NCBI GenBank assembly: GCA_027371515.1
Contig: DAHXMX010000012.1
Span: 1 to 14,344, forward strand
DNA from: Neisseriaceae bacterium
GTDB taxonomy: Bacteria; Pseudomonadota; Gammaproteobacteria; Burkholderiales; UBA11063
DNA length: 14,344 bases
Direction of reading: 5' to 3'
In this document: positions 1-7,563 of the stretch, one piece after another
How the letters are laid out: the number at the start of each line of letters is the position of its first letter
Position numbering within the stretch: the first letter of the stretch is position 1
Position numbers and translations under genes: made by a program
Notes under the pieces: model-generated
The model's database searches: none
Seen by the model: the letters and a program-made list of their open reading frames with translations, nothing else
What the model was told of the DNA's origin: nothing

Positions 1-494
1 TCTATCCAAAAGCGATAATTAAATAAAGTCCCCCAAGAATATAATCCTAATGAAAATCGAGAAAATTGAAAATTAGCTACTAAATCTATATCATGAACCA
101 CCTTAAGATCATTTTTGAGCAAATAATAATTAGCAAGAACAATATCATAATCACCCAAACTAGCCGCCAATAATAATTTAGACAAACAATTTGCTTCGAT
201 AAAATCATCAGCATCCATAAAAAACAACCAATTACCAGTAGCTTTAGCAACTCCAATATTACGACTAAGCCCAGGACCTATATTTTTATGATTTAAAATT
301 AATTTAATTTTGTCTGGATACTTATCTATATATTGTTGAATAATGGCAACTGAATTATCTTTAGAGCAATCATTAATAATTATTATTTCCCAATTAGGAT
401 AAATTTGTTGACAGATACTATCTAAACATATCTTCAAATAATTTTCTGCATTATATACAGGTATAATGATGCTTACTAAAGAATTATTAACCAT
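1..494 (-). CDS. Glycosyltransferase family 2, partial (C-terminus beyond window edge)
   Basis: Reading the minus strand from an ATG at 494 gives 164 residues with no stop before the window edge, so the 3' end is missing. The N-terminus has the GT-A fold pattern of family 2: VSIIIPVYN at residues 7-15, an acidic nucleotide-binding stretch NDCSKDNS at 41-48, and the metal-binding DAD motif (D94-D96, in FFMDADDF). These enzymes transfer a sugar from a nucleotide-sugar donor at the cytoplasmic face of the inner membrane. The start overlaps the stop of the preceding membrane-protein gene by 8 bases, which implies translational coupling in a glycan operon. Sugar specificity cannot be read from the sequence. 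Family assignment is firm; a role in LPS core or O-antigen assembly is inferred from neighbours. Confidence 0.88.
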   Translation of the reverse strand, partial: MVNNSLVSIIIPVYNAENYLKICLDSICQQIYPNWEIIIINDCSKDNSVAIIQQYIDKYPDKIKLILNHKNIGPGLSRNIGVAKATGNWLFFMDADDFIEANCLSKLLLAASLGDYDIVLANYYLLKNDLKVVHDIDLVANFQFSRFSLGLYSWGTLFNYRFWI

Positions 495-1470
495 TGTTAA
501 GTTTATTCTTATTAATTAAATAACTGCATATAATAAAAAACCAAAATACTAAAATCGGTCTATCATCCATTGAGTTATCCACTAAAAACTTAGAAAATAT
601 TCCAATAATTATATAAAAAGTAACAAATTTATATTTTATATTGTTATATATAGCATATTGAAACGAAGTATAAGTTATTTTATACAATGCTAACAAATAA
701 ATGACAAGCCCAACTATACCTTGAGTTAATAATAGGTCCAAGAAAAAATTATGCGACGTCCATTGTAAAGCCGAATGCTCTGCTAATAGCTGTGCAGATG
801 GTGGATAATGAGTTAGAAAAAATGTTTGTAAACAATTTTTGCCAACACCAACACCAATAATTGGTGATACTAATACTTTTGGTAACCAATAACTATATAT
901 ACCAAGTCTGTCATTAATATGTAAATCCATACCAATTAAAATTAAAAATAATGTAATAACTGATATTGTAATACTAGTAATAAATAAAAATAAAATCATT
1001 TTTTTGAGAGAGAATTTTAATTTTTCGAGAAATATATAACTTAATATAACAATTAATAAAGAAATAATAAACATACGATCATAACTTAAAATCCCCGAAA
1101 TTAAATTAAGTATAATTAATGACGTTTTATAAATTGATTTTTCAATATAAAACCATATAAATATTAAAATACATATAATTACGGTACTAGTATAAACCTT
1201 ATAAAATATATCACCCATCAAATAATAACCTAGTTGATAGAGATGAGTTTTAATTAGTGGAGAAGCGCCATTTGAATGCCAATAAATAAATAAAACAATA
1301 TCATCTAAAAAAAGAAATATACTCGGTATCCAAATATATTTTTTGATCAACGGCAAAATATCATAATCATATAAAGCAACATAAACAAAAAATGGTAATA
1401 ACCAATAACGCAAAGATAATAATGATTTATGCATAACAGGACTATTCAAGGTAACAATTATAGCCCACAA
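487..1470 (-). CDS. O-antigen ligase/polymerase-like membrane protein, C-terminal part of a frameshifted gene
   Basis: A very hydrophobic reading frame of 327 codons. It contains the Wzy_C/O-antigen ligase signature: a DR pair (131-132) just before a membrane helix, the turn SPIIGVGVG (202-210), and SHNFFLDLLLTQGIVGL (239-255), whose His240 matches the conserved periplasmic histidine of WaaL-type ligases. Such proteins join undecaprenyl-linked glycan to lipid A-core, or polymerise it, on the periplasmic side. The frame has no credible start: its first possible initiator is a TTG at 1470 inside a T-rich stretch with no ribosome binding site. The missing N-terminal helices lie in the overlapping frame at 1458-1673. 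Joined by a -1 shift, the two give about 395 residues, normal for the family. Ligase versus polymerase cannot be decided. Confidence 0.82.
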   Translation of the reverse strand: MWAIIVTLNSPVMHKSLLSLRYWLLPFFVYVALYDYDILPLIKKYIWIPSIFLFLDDIVLFIYWHSNGASPLIKTHLYQLGYYLMGDIFYKVYTSTVIICILIFIWFYIEKSIYKTSLIILNLISGILSYDRMFIISLLIVILSYIFLEKLKFSLKKMILFLFITSITISVITLFLILIGMDLHINDRLGIYSYWLPKVLVSPIIGVGVGKNCLQTFFLTHYPPSAQLLAEHSALQWTSHNFFLDLLLTQGIVGLVIYLLALYKITYTSFQYAIYNNIKYKFVTFYIIIGIFSKFLVDNSMDDRPILVFWFFIICSYLINKNKLNNG

Positions 1471-1673
1471 AAAACTAAACCATAATATATAAAAAATTTA
1501 TTCTGCATAATCTGTTTACGATCAAGGATTATAAGATTATAAATAGTTAATAATTGAAATAAAATATAAATAATGGTTTTACTATGAAAAATAAACGACA
1601 CACAAACAAAAAATATAAATATTGCCAAATTTTGTATATTATGTCTTAACGTATCTAATTTTTCATAAGACAT
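1458..1673 (-). pseudogene. N-terminal fragment of the same O-antigen ligase-like gene, ended by a frameshift
   Basis: This 71-codon frame starts at an ATG with a good ribosome binding site (AAAGGA at about 1681-1686), 20 bases after the stop of the upstream GT2 gene. It encodes a short polar N-terminus and hydrophobic helices (about residues 16-45 and 60-70), then stops at 1458-1460. The last three residues (CGL) come after a run of six T on the minus strand (1469-1474). Re-reading one T there joins ...YYGLVF to LWAIIVTLN and continues into the downstream frame. The fragment alone is too short to be a working transporter or ligase. It is best read as the 5' part of one gene broken by loss of one base, unless slippage or a sequencing error explains it. 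Confidence 0.75.
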
Positions 1674-1693
1674 CTTACTATCCTTTAAGATTA

Positions 1694-2521
1694 TTAAATA
1701 TATTTATCAATACCATCTATCGATTTTATAAAATTCACATCAGCTAAACGTGTCATCATTATCCCATAATTACTTTGTTGACGATCACGATTAAAGGAGT
1801 TATGCCATAAATGCAATACAGGTACTGCAAAGCGTGCATCTTTCACTTTTAAACCATTATGTAATAAACGAATAAACAAGTCTGAATCTTCATGACCCCA
1901 TCCAGTAAACGATTCATCAAAACCATTAACATTAATAAAATCGTCACGAAACACAGCAAAATTACATCCCTTAGGATATTTCCAATTTGAATTTCGCAGA
2001 TATCTCCAAAAAACATTTTTAAATCTCAAATCCACTAAAAATTTATTTACTTTTTTCTTATAATAGGCAATCAACCATGAAAATATACCCCAATTAAAGA
2101 TATTTTTATAATCATATCTTTTATTAATGATATCATCACTAAAATCTTTAGCTAATAAAACTCTGTTCCCAGCAACAAAATAGCCACGCTCTTTCATTAA
2201 AAGATTATACTTAATATAATCAGGAAATGTAATACAGTCACCATCAAGAAATATTAAATATTCACCAACTGATTGGGCAACCGCTTTATTTAATATTTTA
2301 CTTTTTTGAAAACCATTATCCTCATGCCAAACATGGCGTAAATTAACTATTTTAGCCTTATAGGTATCTATTAATTTTCGCGTTCTGTCATCTGAGCCAT
2401 CATCTGCAATGATAAGCTCTACATTTGGATAATCAATTAATTGCAGGTATAAACTATCCAAAACAATATCTAAAGCACCAATCCAATTATATGTACTTAA
2501 AATAATACTTGTATTAATCAC
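1694..2521 (-). CDS. Glycosyltransferase family 2 with galactosyltransferase-type C-terminal region
   Basis: A 275-residue cytoplasmic or membrane-associated glycosyltransferase. The GT-A core is plain: TSIILSTYN at 4-12, DDGSDDRT at 40-47, the EDNGFQKSKILNKAV acceptor/donor loop near 67-81, and the DGD metal-binding motif at 93-95 (YLIFLDGDC). The C-terminal half has FDESFTGWGHEDSD at 201-214, the pattern of the Glyco_transf_7C region found in LPS and chondroitin-type transferases, followed by HLWH at 237-240. The start codon is GTG at 2521, sharing one base with the TAG stop of the upstream GT4 gene, so translation is probably coupled. Position between a GT4 enzyme and an O-antigen ligase-like gene suggests LPS core or O-antigen assembly. 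The sugar is unknown. Confidence 0.88.
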   Translation of the reverse strand: MINTSIILSTYNWIGALDIVLDSLYLQLIDYPNVELIIADDGSDDRTRKLIDTYKAKIVNLRHVWHEDNGFQKSKILNKAVAQSVGEYLIFLDGDCITFPDYIKYNLLMKERGYFVAGNRVLLAKDFSDDIINKRYDYKNIFNWGIFSWLIAYYKKKVNKFLVDLRFKNVFWRYLRNSNWKYPKGCNFAVFRDDFINVNGFDESFTGWGHEDSDLFIRLLHNGLKVKDARFAVPVLHLWHNSFNRDRQQSNYGIMMTRLADVNFIKSIDGIDKYI

Positions 2522-3669
2522 TACAATAGTTCTTCTAATTGTTTTATATTTTTATTAATATCAAAACGATCTAGCAAAGCATCAGCTTTTTTTACCAAAT
2601 TATCGACTGCAGCTTGATTGTTAATCAAAGTATACATATGCGATGCTAGCGCATCTACATCACCTACTTTAAATAACAGACCACATTCACCACCAGCAGT
2701 GATTTCATAAGGTCCTACAGGACAATCACTACTAATTACCGCACGCGACAAAATCATCGCCTCTACTAAAACAAGACCAAAACCTTCATGCTTTGAACTA
2801 AATACAAAAAAACGGCTATTTTTGATATACGGAAATGGATTATTTTTATGCCCATAAAGATAAACCCTATCTGCTAAACCAAGTTTATTAATTAATTCCT
2901 GCAGATTATGTCTATCAGAGCCATCACCAATAACAATTAAATCAGTACTTACTTTATCTTTAATTTTAGCAAATGCATAAAATAAACTAGTAAAATCCTT
3001 TTGGTTTTCTTCTAATCTAGCAACTGATACTATATAATCAGTACTAGTTATATCATCAACCTTACATTGTGCTAAATTACGTATAACACTAAAGTCAAAC
3101 TGGTTATAAAATACTTGTGCTAAATCTTTATAAGCTGCAAAATATTTTACAAATTGATCATACATACTTTGATTAAGTACAATCAATTTATCATAATAGC
3201 GCAGATTACGTTGATATAATTTAAAATTACGTGGTTTAGCTAAATAATAATCTAAACTAAAATGGAAAAAACCTATTAATCGCTTAGGTATTCGATTACT
3301 AAACCTGATTAAATCCATCGCATAATCAATTACGACATCATAATTAGATAATTCATCAATAATATATTTACGATAAAGATGATTCCTAAGCGGTTTAATA
3401 AATATTTTAGCAAGCTTATCTTTAAAAGTAAAATTATTGCTACGTTTTTTATAAAAATAATCATGACACAGCCGACTATCTTGTAAAACATATTTTACTT
3501 TAACATGTGATGGTATCTGATTAATGAACAACTCATAATCTTTCATATTAATACCAATAATTAAAGTAATATCAAAGATATTCTTATCTAATGCTTTTAT
3601 ATATCTTATCAATGAGGTCTCGGTTCCACCAGTTAAAAATAACCGTAAATAAAAAGCAACTTTTTTCAT
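2521..3669 (-). CDS. Glycosyltransferase family 4 (GT-B fold)
   Basis: A 382-residue GT-B enzyme. Near the N-terminus is a glycine-rich acceptor loop, FLTGGTETSL (11-20), as in many GT4 proteins. The C-terminal donor-binding domain opens with YIVSVARLEENQKDF (212-226) and LIVIGDGSDRHNL (244-256). It carries the retaining-enzyme E-X7-E motif, HEGFGLVLVEAM, with Glu295 and Glu303. It transfers a sugar from a nucleotide donor to a lipid- or sugar-linked acceptor at the inner membrane. The ATG start has a ribosome binding site AAGGTG about 7 bases upstream. It is the first gene of the glycan block and overlaps the next gene by one base. Substrate not assignable. Confidence 0.9.
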   Translation of the reverse strand: MKKVAFYLRLFLTGGTETSLIRYIKALDKNIFDITLIIGINMKDYELFINQIPSHVKVKYVLQDSRLCHDYFYKKRSNNFTFKDKLAKIFIKPLRNHLYRKYIIDELSNYDVVIDYAMDLIRFSNRIPKRLIGFFHFSLDYYLAKPRNFKLYQRNLRYYDKLIVLNQSMYDQFVKYFAAYKDLAQVFYNQFDFSVIRNLAQCKVDDITSTDYIVSVARLEENQKDFTSLFYAFAKIKDKVSTDLIVIGDGSDRHNLQELINKLGLADRVYLYGHKNNPFPYIKNSRFFVFSSKHEGFGLVLVEAMILSRAVISSDCPVGPYEITAGGECGLLFKVGDVDALASHMYTLINNQAAVDNLVKKADALLDRFDINKNIKQLEELL

Positions 3670-3701
3670 TAATTAAGCACCTTATCTTCAATGTAAGCTA
3701 T

Positions 3702-3732
3702 ATTTTAAGCAATTCATTCGCCACACTACCAA
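3702..3732 (-). promoter_or_regulatory. Possible promoter for the glycan gene block
   Basis: On the minus strand a TTGGTA (3727-3732) is followed after 19 bases by TAAAAT (3702-3707), about 30 bases before the GT4 start. The spacing is longer than the usual 17. In DNA this AT-rich such matches arise by chance, so this is only a candidate. The block could also be read through from thrS-infC. Confidence 0.25.
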
Positions 3733-3737
3733 AAGCA

Positions 3738-3775
3738 ATAGGTTAAAGTTTTTAAATAAAAAAACAATAACCTAT
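3738..3775 (-). terminator. Inverted repeat after infC, possible weak terminator
   Basis: In the gap between infC and the GT4 gene, ATAGGTTA (3738-3745) pairs perfectly with TAACCTAT (3768-3775), an 8-bp stem with a 22-base AT-rich loop that includes an A7 run. On the minus strand the stem is followed by TTGCTTTTGG, which is a poor U-tract. It may attenuate thrS-infC transcription before the glycan genes, or be a chance palindrome. Confidence 0.3.
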
Positions 3776-3790
3776 ACCGATTAGATTAAA

Positions 3791-4321
3791 TTATTTACCA
3801 GACTTTTTCTTTGCGGCTACTATCATGATAGCATTTCTACCATCAATTTTTGGCTTTTGTTCGATAACAGCCTCATTAATTAGATCATTTTCTGCCCTTT
3901 CAAGATATCTTAAGCCTAAATCTTGATGCATCATCTCACGACCTCTAAATTGTACAATAAACTTAACTTTATCACCATCATCCAAAAAGCGTCTTGCATT
4001 TTTAAGTTTTATCTGATAATCGTGGTCGTCAGTTACAGGTCTTAGCTTTATCTCCTTGATTTGGATCTGTTTTTGCTTCATTTTCATTTCATGAGCTTTC
4101 TTCTGCTCACGATACTTAAATTTACCATAATCCATAATCTTACACACCGGAGGATTTGCATTTGGCGATATCTCTACCAAATCCATACCCAATTCTTCAG
4201 CACGAGCCAAAGCTTCCGCCAAACTTATGACTCCAAGAGCCTCACCTGATTCATTAATTACTACACGAACTTCACTTGCAGTAATCAATTCATTTATTCT
4301 AACTTGCTTATCAGTACTTAT
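3791..4321 (-). CDS. infC: Translation initiation factor IF-3, starting at an AUA codon
   Basis: IF-3 binds the 30S subunit, prevents early 50S joining and checks the start codon. The sequence matches the family throughout: DLVEISPNANPPVCKIMDYGKFKY, a lysine-rich linker (QKKAHEMKMKQKQIQIKEIKLRP), the C-terminal domain with FRGREMMHQDLG, and a KKK tail. A standard start search gives only 165 residues from a TTG at 4288 and cuts off the conserved N-terminus. Upstream in frame lie the codons for STDKQVRINE, preceded by ATA at 4319-4321. AGGAG stands 7 bases before that ATA, with an in-frame TAA just above at 4334-4336. Start at ATA gives 176 residues, the family's usual length. Non-canonical AUU/AUC/AUA starts are the known basis of IF-3 autoregulation. 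Follows thrS by 19 bases. rpmI-rplT are not downstream. Confidence 0.93.
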   Translation of the reverse strand: MSTDKQVRINELITASEVRVVINESGEALGVISLAEALARAEELGMDLVEISPNANPPVCKIMDYGKFKYREQKKAHEMKMKQKQIQIKEIKLRPVTDDHDYQIKLKNARRFLDDGDKVKFIVQFRGREMMHQDLGLRYLERAENDLINEAVIEQKPKIDGRNAIMIVAAKKKSGK

Positions 4322-4327
4322 AGCACT

Positions 4328-4337
4328 ACTCCTTTAA
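4328..4337 (-). promoter_or_regulatory. Ribosome binding site that fixes the AUA start of infC
   Basis: The minus strand reads AAAGGAGT here, a strong Shine-Dalgarno sequence between the thrS stop and infC. Its spacing fits the ATA at 4319-4321 and not the TTG at 4286-4288, which is some 40 bases away. No ATG, GTG or TTG occurs in frame between this site and that TTG. Confidence 0.75.
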
Positions 4338-4340
4338 AAA

Positions 4341-6236
4341 TTATAATTCTTGTTGTGCAAGGTGCATAAAATCATTTAAACTCATTGAGCCTAAATCACT
4401 ACCATCTCGCCGTCTTACAGTAACAGTGTTAGTCTCTACCTCTTTATCACCAATAATCAATAAATAAGGTATTTTTCGCATAGTATTTTCACGAATTTTA
4501 TAACCAATCTTCTCATTACTATGGTCGATTATACATCTAAAATCATTAGTAGTGAGTAACTCTTTTGTTTGCATTGCATAATTAATTTGTTTTTCCGAAA
4601 TATTTAAAACAGCAATTTGAATAGGCGCCAACCAAAATGGGAATACTCCAGCATAATGTTCTATTAAAATACCAATAAATCTTTCAAAAGATCCAAGTAC
4701 TGCACGATGTAACATAAATGGAGTTTTTTTACTACCATCCTCACCAATATAAGTTGCATCTAAACGAACTGGCAAATTAAAATCTAATTGTAATGTACCA
4801 CACTGCCACTCTCGACCTAAACAATCCTTTAAAGCAAATTCAATTTTTGGACCATAAAACGCACCTTCACCAGGCTGTAATTGATATTCCAGACCTTTTT
4901 TTTCTAAGGTTTTAATCATTGCAGATTCAGCCAAATCCCAATCTTTATCATCACCTACTCGCTTTTGTGGTCTAGTTGATAATTTGATATTAATATCATT
5001 AAAACCAAATTTTTTATATACCCGAAATACTAAATCAATAAATTTATGCGCTTCATCTTCAATTTGCGTATCAGTACAAAAAATATGTGCATCATCTTGA
5101 ACAAATCCACGTACTCGCATAATACCATGCAAAGCGCCAGACGGTTCATTACGATGACAACAACCAAACTCTGAAAAACGAACCGGCAAATCGCGATAAG
5201 ATTTAATTCCTTGATTAAACACTTGAATATGACATGGACAATTCATTGGTTTAATAGCGTAATCGCGATGCTCTGAATGAGTAGTAAACATTAGATCACT
5301 ATAATTGCCCCAATGACCAGAACGTTCCCAAAGTGAACGATCTACAATCTGTGGAGTTTTAATTTCACGATATCCATCATTAATTTGCTCTTTGCGAATA
5401 TATTTCTCAATCTGTTGCCAAATAGTCCAACCATTTGGATGCCAAAATACCATACCTGGAGCTTCATCTTGCAAATGGAATAAATCTAACTGACGACCAA
5501 GCTTACGATGGTCTCGTTTTTCAGCTTCTTCTAACATAAACAGATAATTATTTAATTCTTCCTTATTTCGCCACGCTGTACCATAAATACGTTGCAACAT
5601 TTCATTTTTCGAGTCACCTCTCCAATAGGCACCAGCTACTTTCATTAATTTAAAACTTTTAATCTTAGATGTAGTAGGCACATGAGGACCTCGGCACAAA
5701 TCAGTAAAATCACCTTGGGTATACAAAGATAATATTTGATCTTCAGGAATATTTGATATTATCTCAACTTTATATTTTTCACCAATTGAATTAAAATATT
5801 TAATCGCATCATCACGGCTCATTTCTTGACGAATCACCGGCAAATTTTGACTAATAATTTCCTGCATTTTCTTTTCTATTTTTTGCAAATCATCTGGCGT
5901 AAATGGACGTTCATAACTAAAATCATAATAAAAACCATTTTCAATTACAGGTCCAATAGTTACTTGCGCAGTTGGATATAACTGTTTAGCAGCTTGCGCT
6001 AATAAATGAGCAGTTGAATGACGAATAATTTCTAAACCGATATCATCTTTATCGGTAATCAATTTTAAACTCACATCTTTGTTTACTACAAAACTAGTAT
6101 CTTTTAATTCACCATCAATAACACCAGCTATAGTAGCTTTAGCAAGACTTGTACTAATATCACGAGCAATGTCCATTATAGTTACAATGCCTGAATAACT
6201 CCTAATTGAATTATCCGGTAATTTAACATTTATCAT
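4341..6236 (-). CDS. thrS: Threonine--tRNA ligase
   Basis: Charges tRNA-Thr with threonine in the cytoplasm. At 631 residues it has all domains of the full-length bacterial enzyme. There is a TGS domain (about 1-61) and an editing domain with HSTAH (His73, His77) and C181 in DLCRGPHVP for hydrolysing Ser-tRNA-Thr. The class II catalytic core has the zinc ligands Cys333 (KPMNCPCH), His384 (DDAHIF) and His510 (MLHRAVLGS), plus the motif 2 region FGCCHRNEPSGALHGIMRVRGF. A C-terminal anticodon-binding domain follows. Each key residue sits one position before its E. coli counterpart (from memory). The ATG start has AAGGC about ten bases upstream. It forms a short operon with infC and is divergent from hslV. 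Confidence 0.98.
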   Translation of the reverse strand: MINVKLPDNSIRSYSGIVTIMDIARDISTSLAKATIAGVIDGELKDTSFVVNKDVSLKLITDKDDIGLEIIRHSTAHLLAQAAKQLYPTAQVTIGPVIENGFYYDFSYERPFTPDDLQKIEKKMQEIISQNLPVIRQEMSRDDAIKYFNSIGEKYKVEIISNIPEDQILSLYTQGDFTDLCRGPHVPTTSKIKSFKLMKVAGAYWRGDSKNEMLQRIYGTAWRNKEELNNYLFMLEEAEKRDHRKLGRQLDLFHLQDEAPGMVFWHPNGWTIWQQIEKYIRKEQINDGYREIKTPQIVDRSLWERSGHWGNYSDLMFTTHSEHRDYAIKPMNCPCHIQVFNQGIKSYRDLPVRFSEFGCCHRNEPSGALHGIMRVRGFVQDDAHIFCTDTQIEDEAHKFIDLVFRVYKKFGFNDINIKLSTRPQKRVGDDKDWDLAESAMIKTLEKKGLEYQLQPGEGAFYGPKIEFALKDCLGREWQCGTLQLDFNLPVRLDATYIGEDGSKKTPFMLHRAVLGSFERFIGILIEHYAGVFPFWLAPIQIAVLNISEKQINYAMQTKELLTTNDFRCIIDHSNEKIGYKIRENTMRKIPYLLIIGDKEVETNTVTVRRRDGSDLGSMSLNDFMHLAQQEL

Positions 6237-6277
6237 TTTTATATAAGCCTTATAGAATCACAACAATTAATTGCGAG

Positions 6278-6286
6278 ATTTTAACA
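6278..6286 (-). promoter_or_regulatory. Candidate extended -10 promoter of thrS-infC
   Basis: On the minus strand TGTTAAAAT is an extended -10 element (TG, one base, TAAAAT), about 40 bases before the thrS start. No convincing -35 is seen at 17 bases. Position in a 117-base divergent intergenic region supports it, but AT-richness makes chance matches likely. Confidence 0.35.
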
Positions 6287-6303
6287 TAAGTTACTACCAA
6301 ATA

Positions 6304-6333
6304 TTGTAAAATAACTATTGTTAAATATATATT
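6304..6333 (+). promoter_or_regulatory. Candidate promoter of hslV
   Basis: TTGTAA (6304-6309) and TATATT (6328-6333) are separated by 18 bases and lie just before the hslV ribosome binding site AAAGGA (6342-6347). The leader would be very short. I see no sigma-32 heat-shock promoter (CTTGAA with CCCCAT-type -10), which one might expect for hslV. Confidence 0.35.
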
Positions 6334-6353
6334 ATTACATAAAAGGATTATAA

Positions 6354-6893
6354 ATGGAGCAATATAGGGGCACTACGATTATTTCCGTACGCAAGGGTAA
6401 TTCTGTTAGTTTAGGTGGTGATGGACAAGTAACTTTAGGTAATGCGGTAATAAAATCTACTGCACGTAAAGTTAGAAGATTGTATAACAATGAAATAATT
6501 GCAGGGTTCGCAGGTGGTACAGCTGATGCTTTTACTTTATTCGAACGTTTTGAAGAAAAGCTTGAAGCACATCGAGGTCATTTATTACGCTCTGCAGTAG
6601 AATTAGCTAAAGACTGGCGCACGGATCGTATGCTACGTCGTCTTGAGGCAATGCTAGTTGTTGCAAACAAAGAAAGTAGTCTCATTATAACAGGTAATGG
6701 TGATGTCCTAGAGCCTGAATATGGTATTGCATCTATTGGTTCAGGTGGTTCATTTGCCTACTCAGCTGCAAGAGCGCTAATAGAACATAGCTCGCTTAGC
6801 ACAGAACAAATAGTTAAACAATCTTTAACTATTGCAGGAGAGATATGTATCTATACCAATAATAACCATATTATCGAAACTATTACTTGGTAA
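6354..6893 (+). CDS. hslV: ATP-dependent protease subunit HslV (ClpQ)
   Basis: Proteolytic subunit of the HslUV (ClpQY) heat-shock protease, a dodecameric threonine peptidase in the cytoplasm. The 179-residue protein begins MEQYRG followed by TTI; cleavage before Thr7 exposes the N-terminal catalytic threonine. Conserved segments are SLGGDGQVTLG, KSTARKVRRL, AGFAGGTADAFTLFERFE, DWRTDRMLRRLEAML and GNGDVLEPE. Length matches the family. ATG start with AAAGGA 6 bases upstream. HslV is nearly inactive without the HslU ATPase, which normally follows in the same operon. Here a terminator and a convergent lipoprotein gene follow instead, so hslU must be elsewhere or lost. Confidence 0.97.
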   Translation: MEQYRGTTIISVRKGNSVSLGGDGQVTLGNAVIKSTARKVRRLYNNEIIAGFAGGTADAFTLFERFEEKLEAHRGHLLRSAVELAKDWRTDRMLRRLEAMLVVANKESSLIITGNGDVLEPEYGIASIGSGGSFAYSAARALIEHSSLSTEQIVKQSLTIAGEICIYTNNNHIIETITW

Positions 6894-6918
6894 CAATAAT
6901 TTGATTAAAGAAGCAATT

Positions 6919-6946
6919 TAGAAAAATATCTATTTTTCTATTTTTT
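6919..6946 (+). terminator. Rho-independent-type terminator of hslV
   Basis: TAGAAAAATA (6919-6928) and TATTTTTCTA (6931-6940) form a perfect 10-bp stem with a 2-base minimal loop, followed directly by T6 (6941-6946). The stem is AT-rich but its position 25 bases after the hslV stop and the T-tract fit a terminator. It overlaps the stop codon and last codons of the convergent lipoprotein gene. On the minus strand no T-tract follows, so it mainly serves hslV. Confidence 0.65.
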
Positions 6947-7562
6947 CAGGATGGTTGCTTGATAACCAAGTAACCAAATTATCTAAATACATATTAGTTA
7001 CTTTATTTGCACCATTAACGTATCCGGATATATCTGGAGTAGTTGATGATTGTTCTGCAAATACTTTACTCATGATAACACTATTAGATTTATTATCAAT
7101 TAATTGCACTAGCACGCTTAATTGCATAACTGAGCTCTCATTTGCAATTACTTGTTTAAAATCTAGCACTTGAGCAGCTAAACGATAATTAGATGAAGTC
7201 ATAAAATCTGAACTAATAACATTAGAATATAGACATGAACCTAATAATTTTTCTTGTGTAACCTGAGTTAACATTTTAGCTGGGATGGCTACCCATTTAT
7301 TTTCAGTATAGCTCATTAATTGTGAAGTGTTTTTAGAGTAATACATTGAATGTGTATTAAACGGATCATCAACTTTAAAAATAGATATCTGCATTACCGG
7401 CGCATTTTGTGGAACGCTACAACCTGCTGTCATATCTTTAGTACCATTAAAATCTAATTTATAATATTTAATGACTGGAGCTGGAACAGGATCTAATAAT
7501 CCACAGCCGGTTATTATTAAACTCAAACCACCAATTGCTAATATTTTATTAAGTAACTTCAT
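6930..7562 (-). CDS. ABC-type transport auxiliary lipoprotein, PqiC-like (MCE system)
   Basis: A 210-residue lipoprotein. MKLLNKILAIGGLSLIITGC is a type II signal peptide ending in the lipobox ITGC, so Cys20 would be lipidated. Gly follows, not Asp, which fits outer-membrane sorting. The remainder has the ABC_trans_aux pattern: IKYYKLDF after the Cys, then short beta-rich segments, and FKQVIANESSVMQLSVLVQLIDNKSNSVIMSKVF near the C-terminus. I chose the ATG at 7562, one base after the MCE gene's stop and with AGGAG 6 bases upstream. An in-frame GTG at 7601 would add 13 residues before the signal peptide and overlap the MCE gene. It is the last gene of the MCE operon; PqiC-type lipoproteins are thought to dock the periplasmic MCE assembly at the outer membrane. 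Confidence 0.85.
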   Translation of the reverse strand: MKLLNKILAIGGLSLIITGCGLLDPVPAPVIKYYKLDFNGTKDMTAGCSVPQNAPVMQISIFKVDDPFNTHSMYYSKNTSQLMSYTENKWVAIPAKMLTQVTQEKLLGSCLYSNVISSDFMTSSNYRLAAQVLDFKQVIANESSVMQLSVLVQLIDNKSNSVIMSKVFAEQSSTTPDISGYVNGANKVTNMYLDNLVTWLSSNHPEKIEK

Positions 7563-7563
7563 A

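Noticed and set aside
1468..1470. TTG as a genuine start of the ligase-like protein
   Set aside because: No ribosome binding site precedes it and the N-terminal helices would be missing; the overlapping upstream frame supplies them.
4061..4249. Plus-strand open frame of 62 codons
   Set aside because: It lies entirely inside infC on the other strand, has no ribosome binding site and shows no domain. It is a shadow of infC.
6237..6353. T-box or other riboswitch upstream of thrS
   Set aside because: The 117-base divergent region is too short and shows no T-box element or antiterminator/terminator pair. T-box control is mainly a Gram-positive trait.
6955..7173. Plus-strand open frame of 72 codons
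   Set aside because: It is antisense to the PqiC-like lipoprotein gene and has no recognisable motif or start signal.
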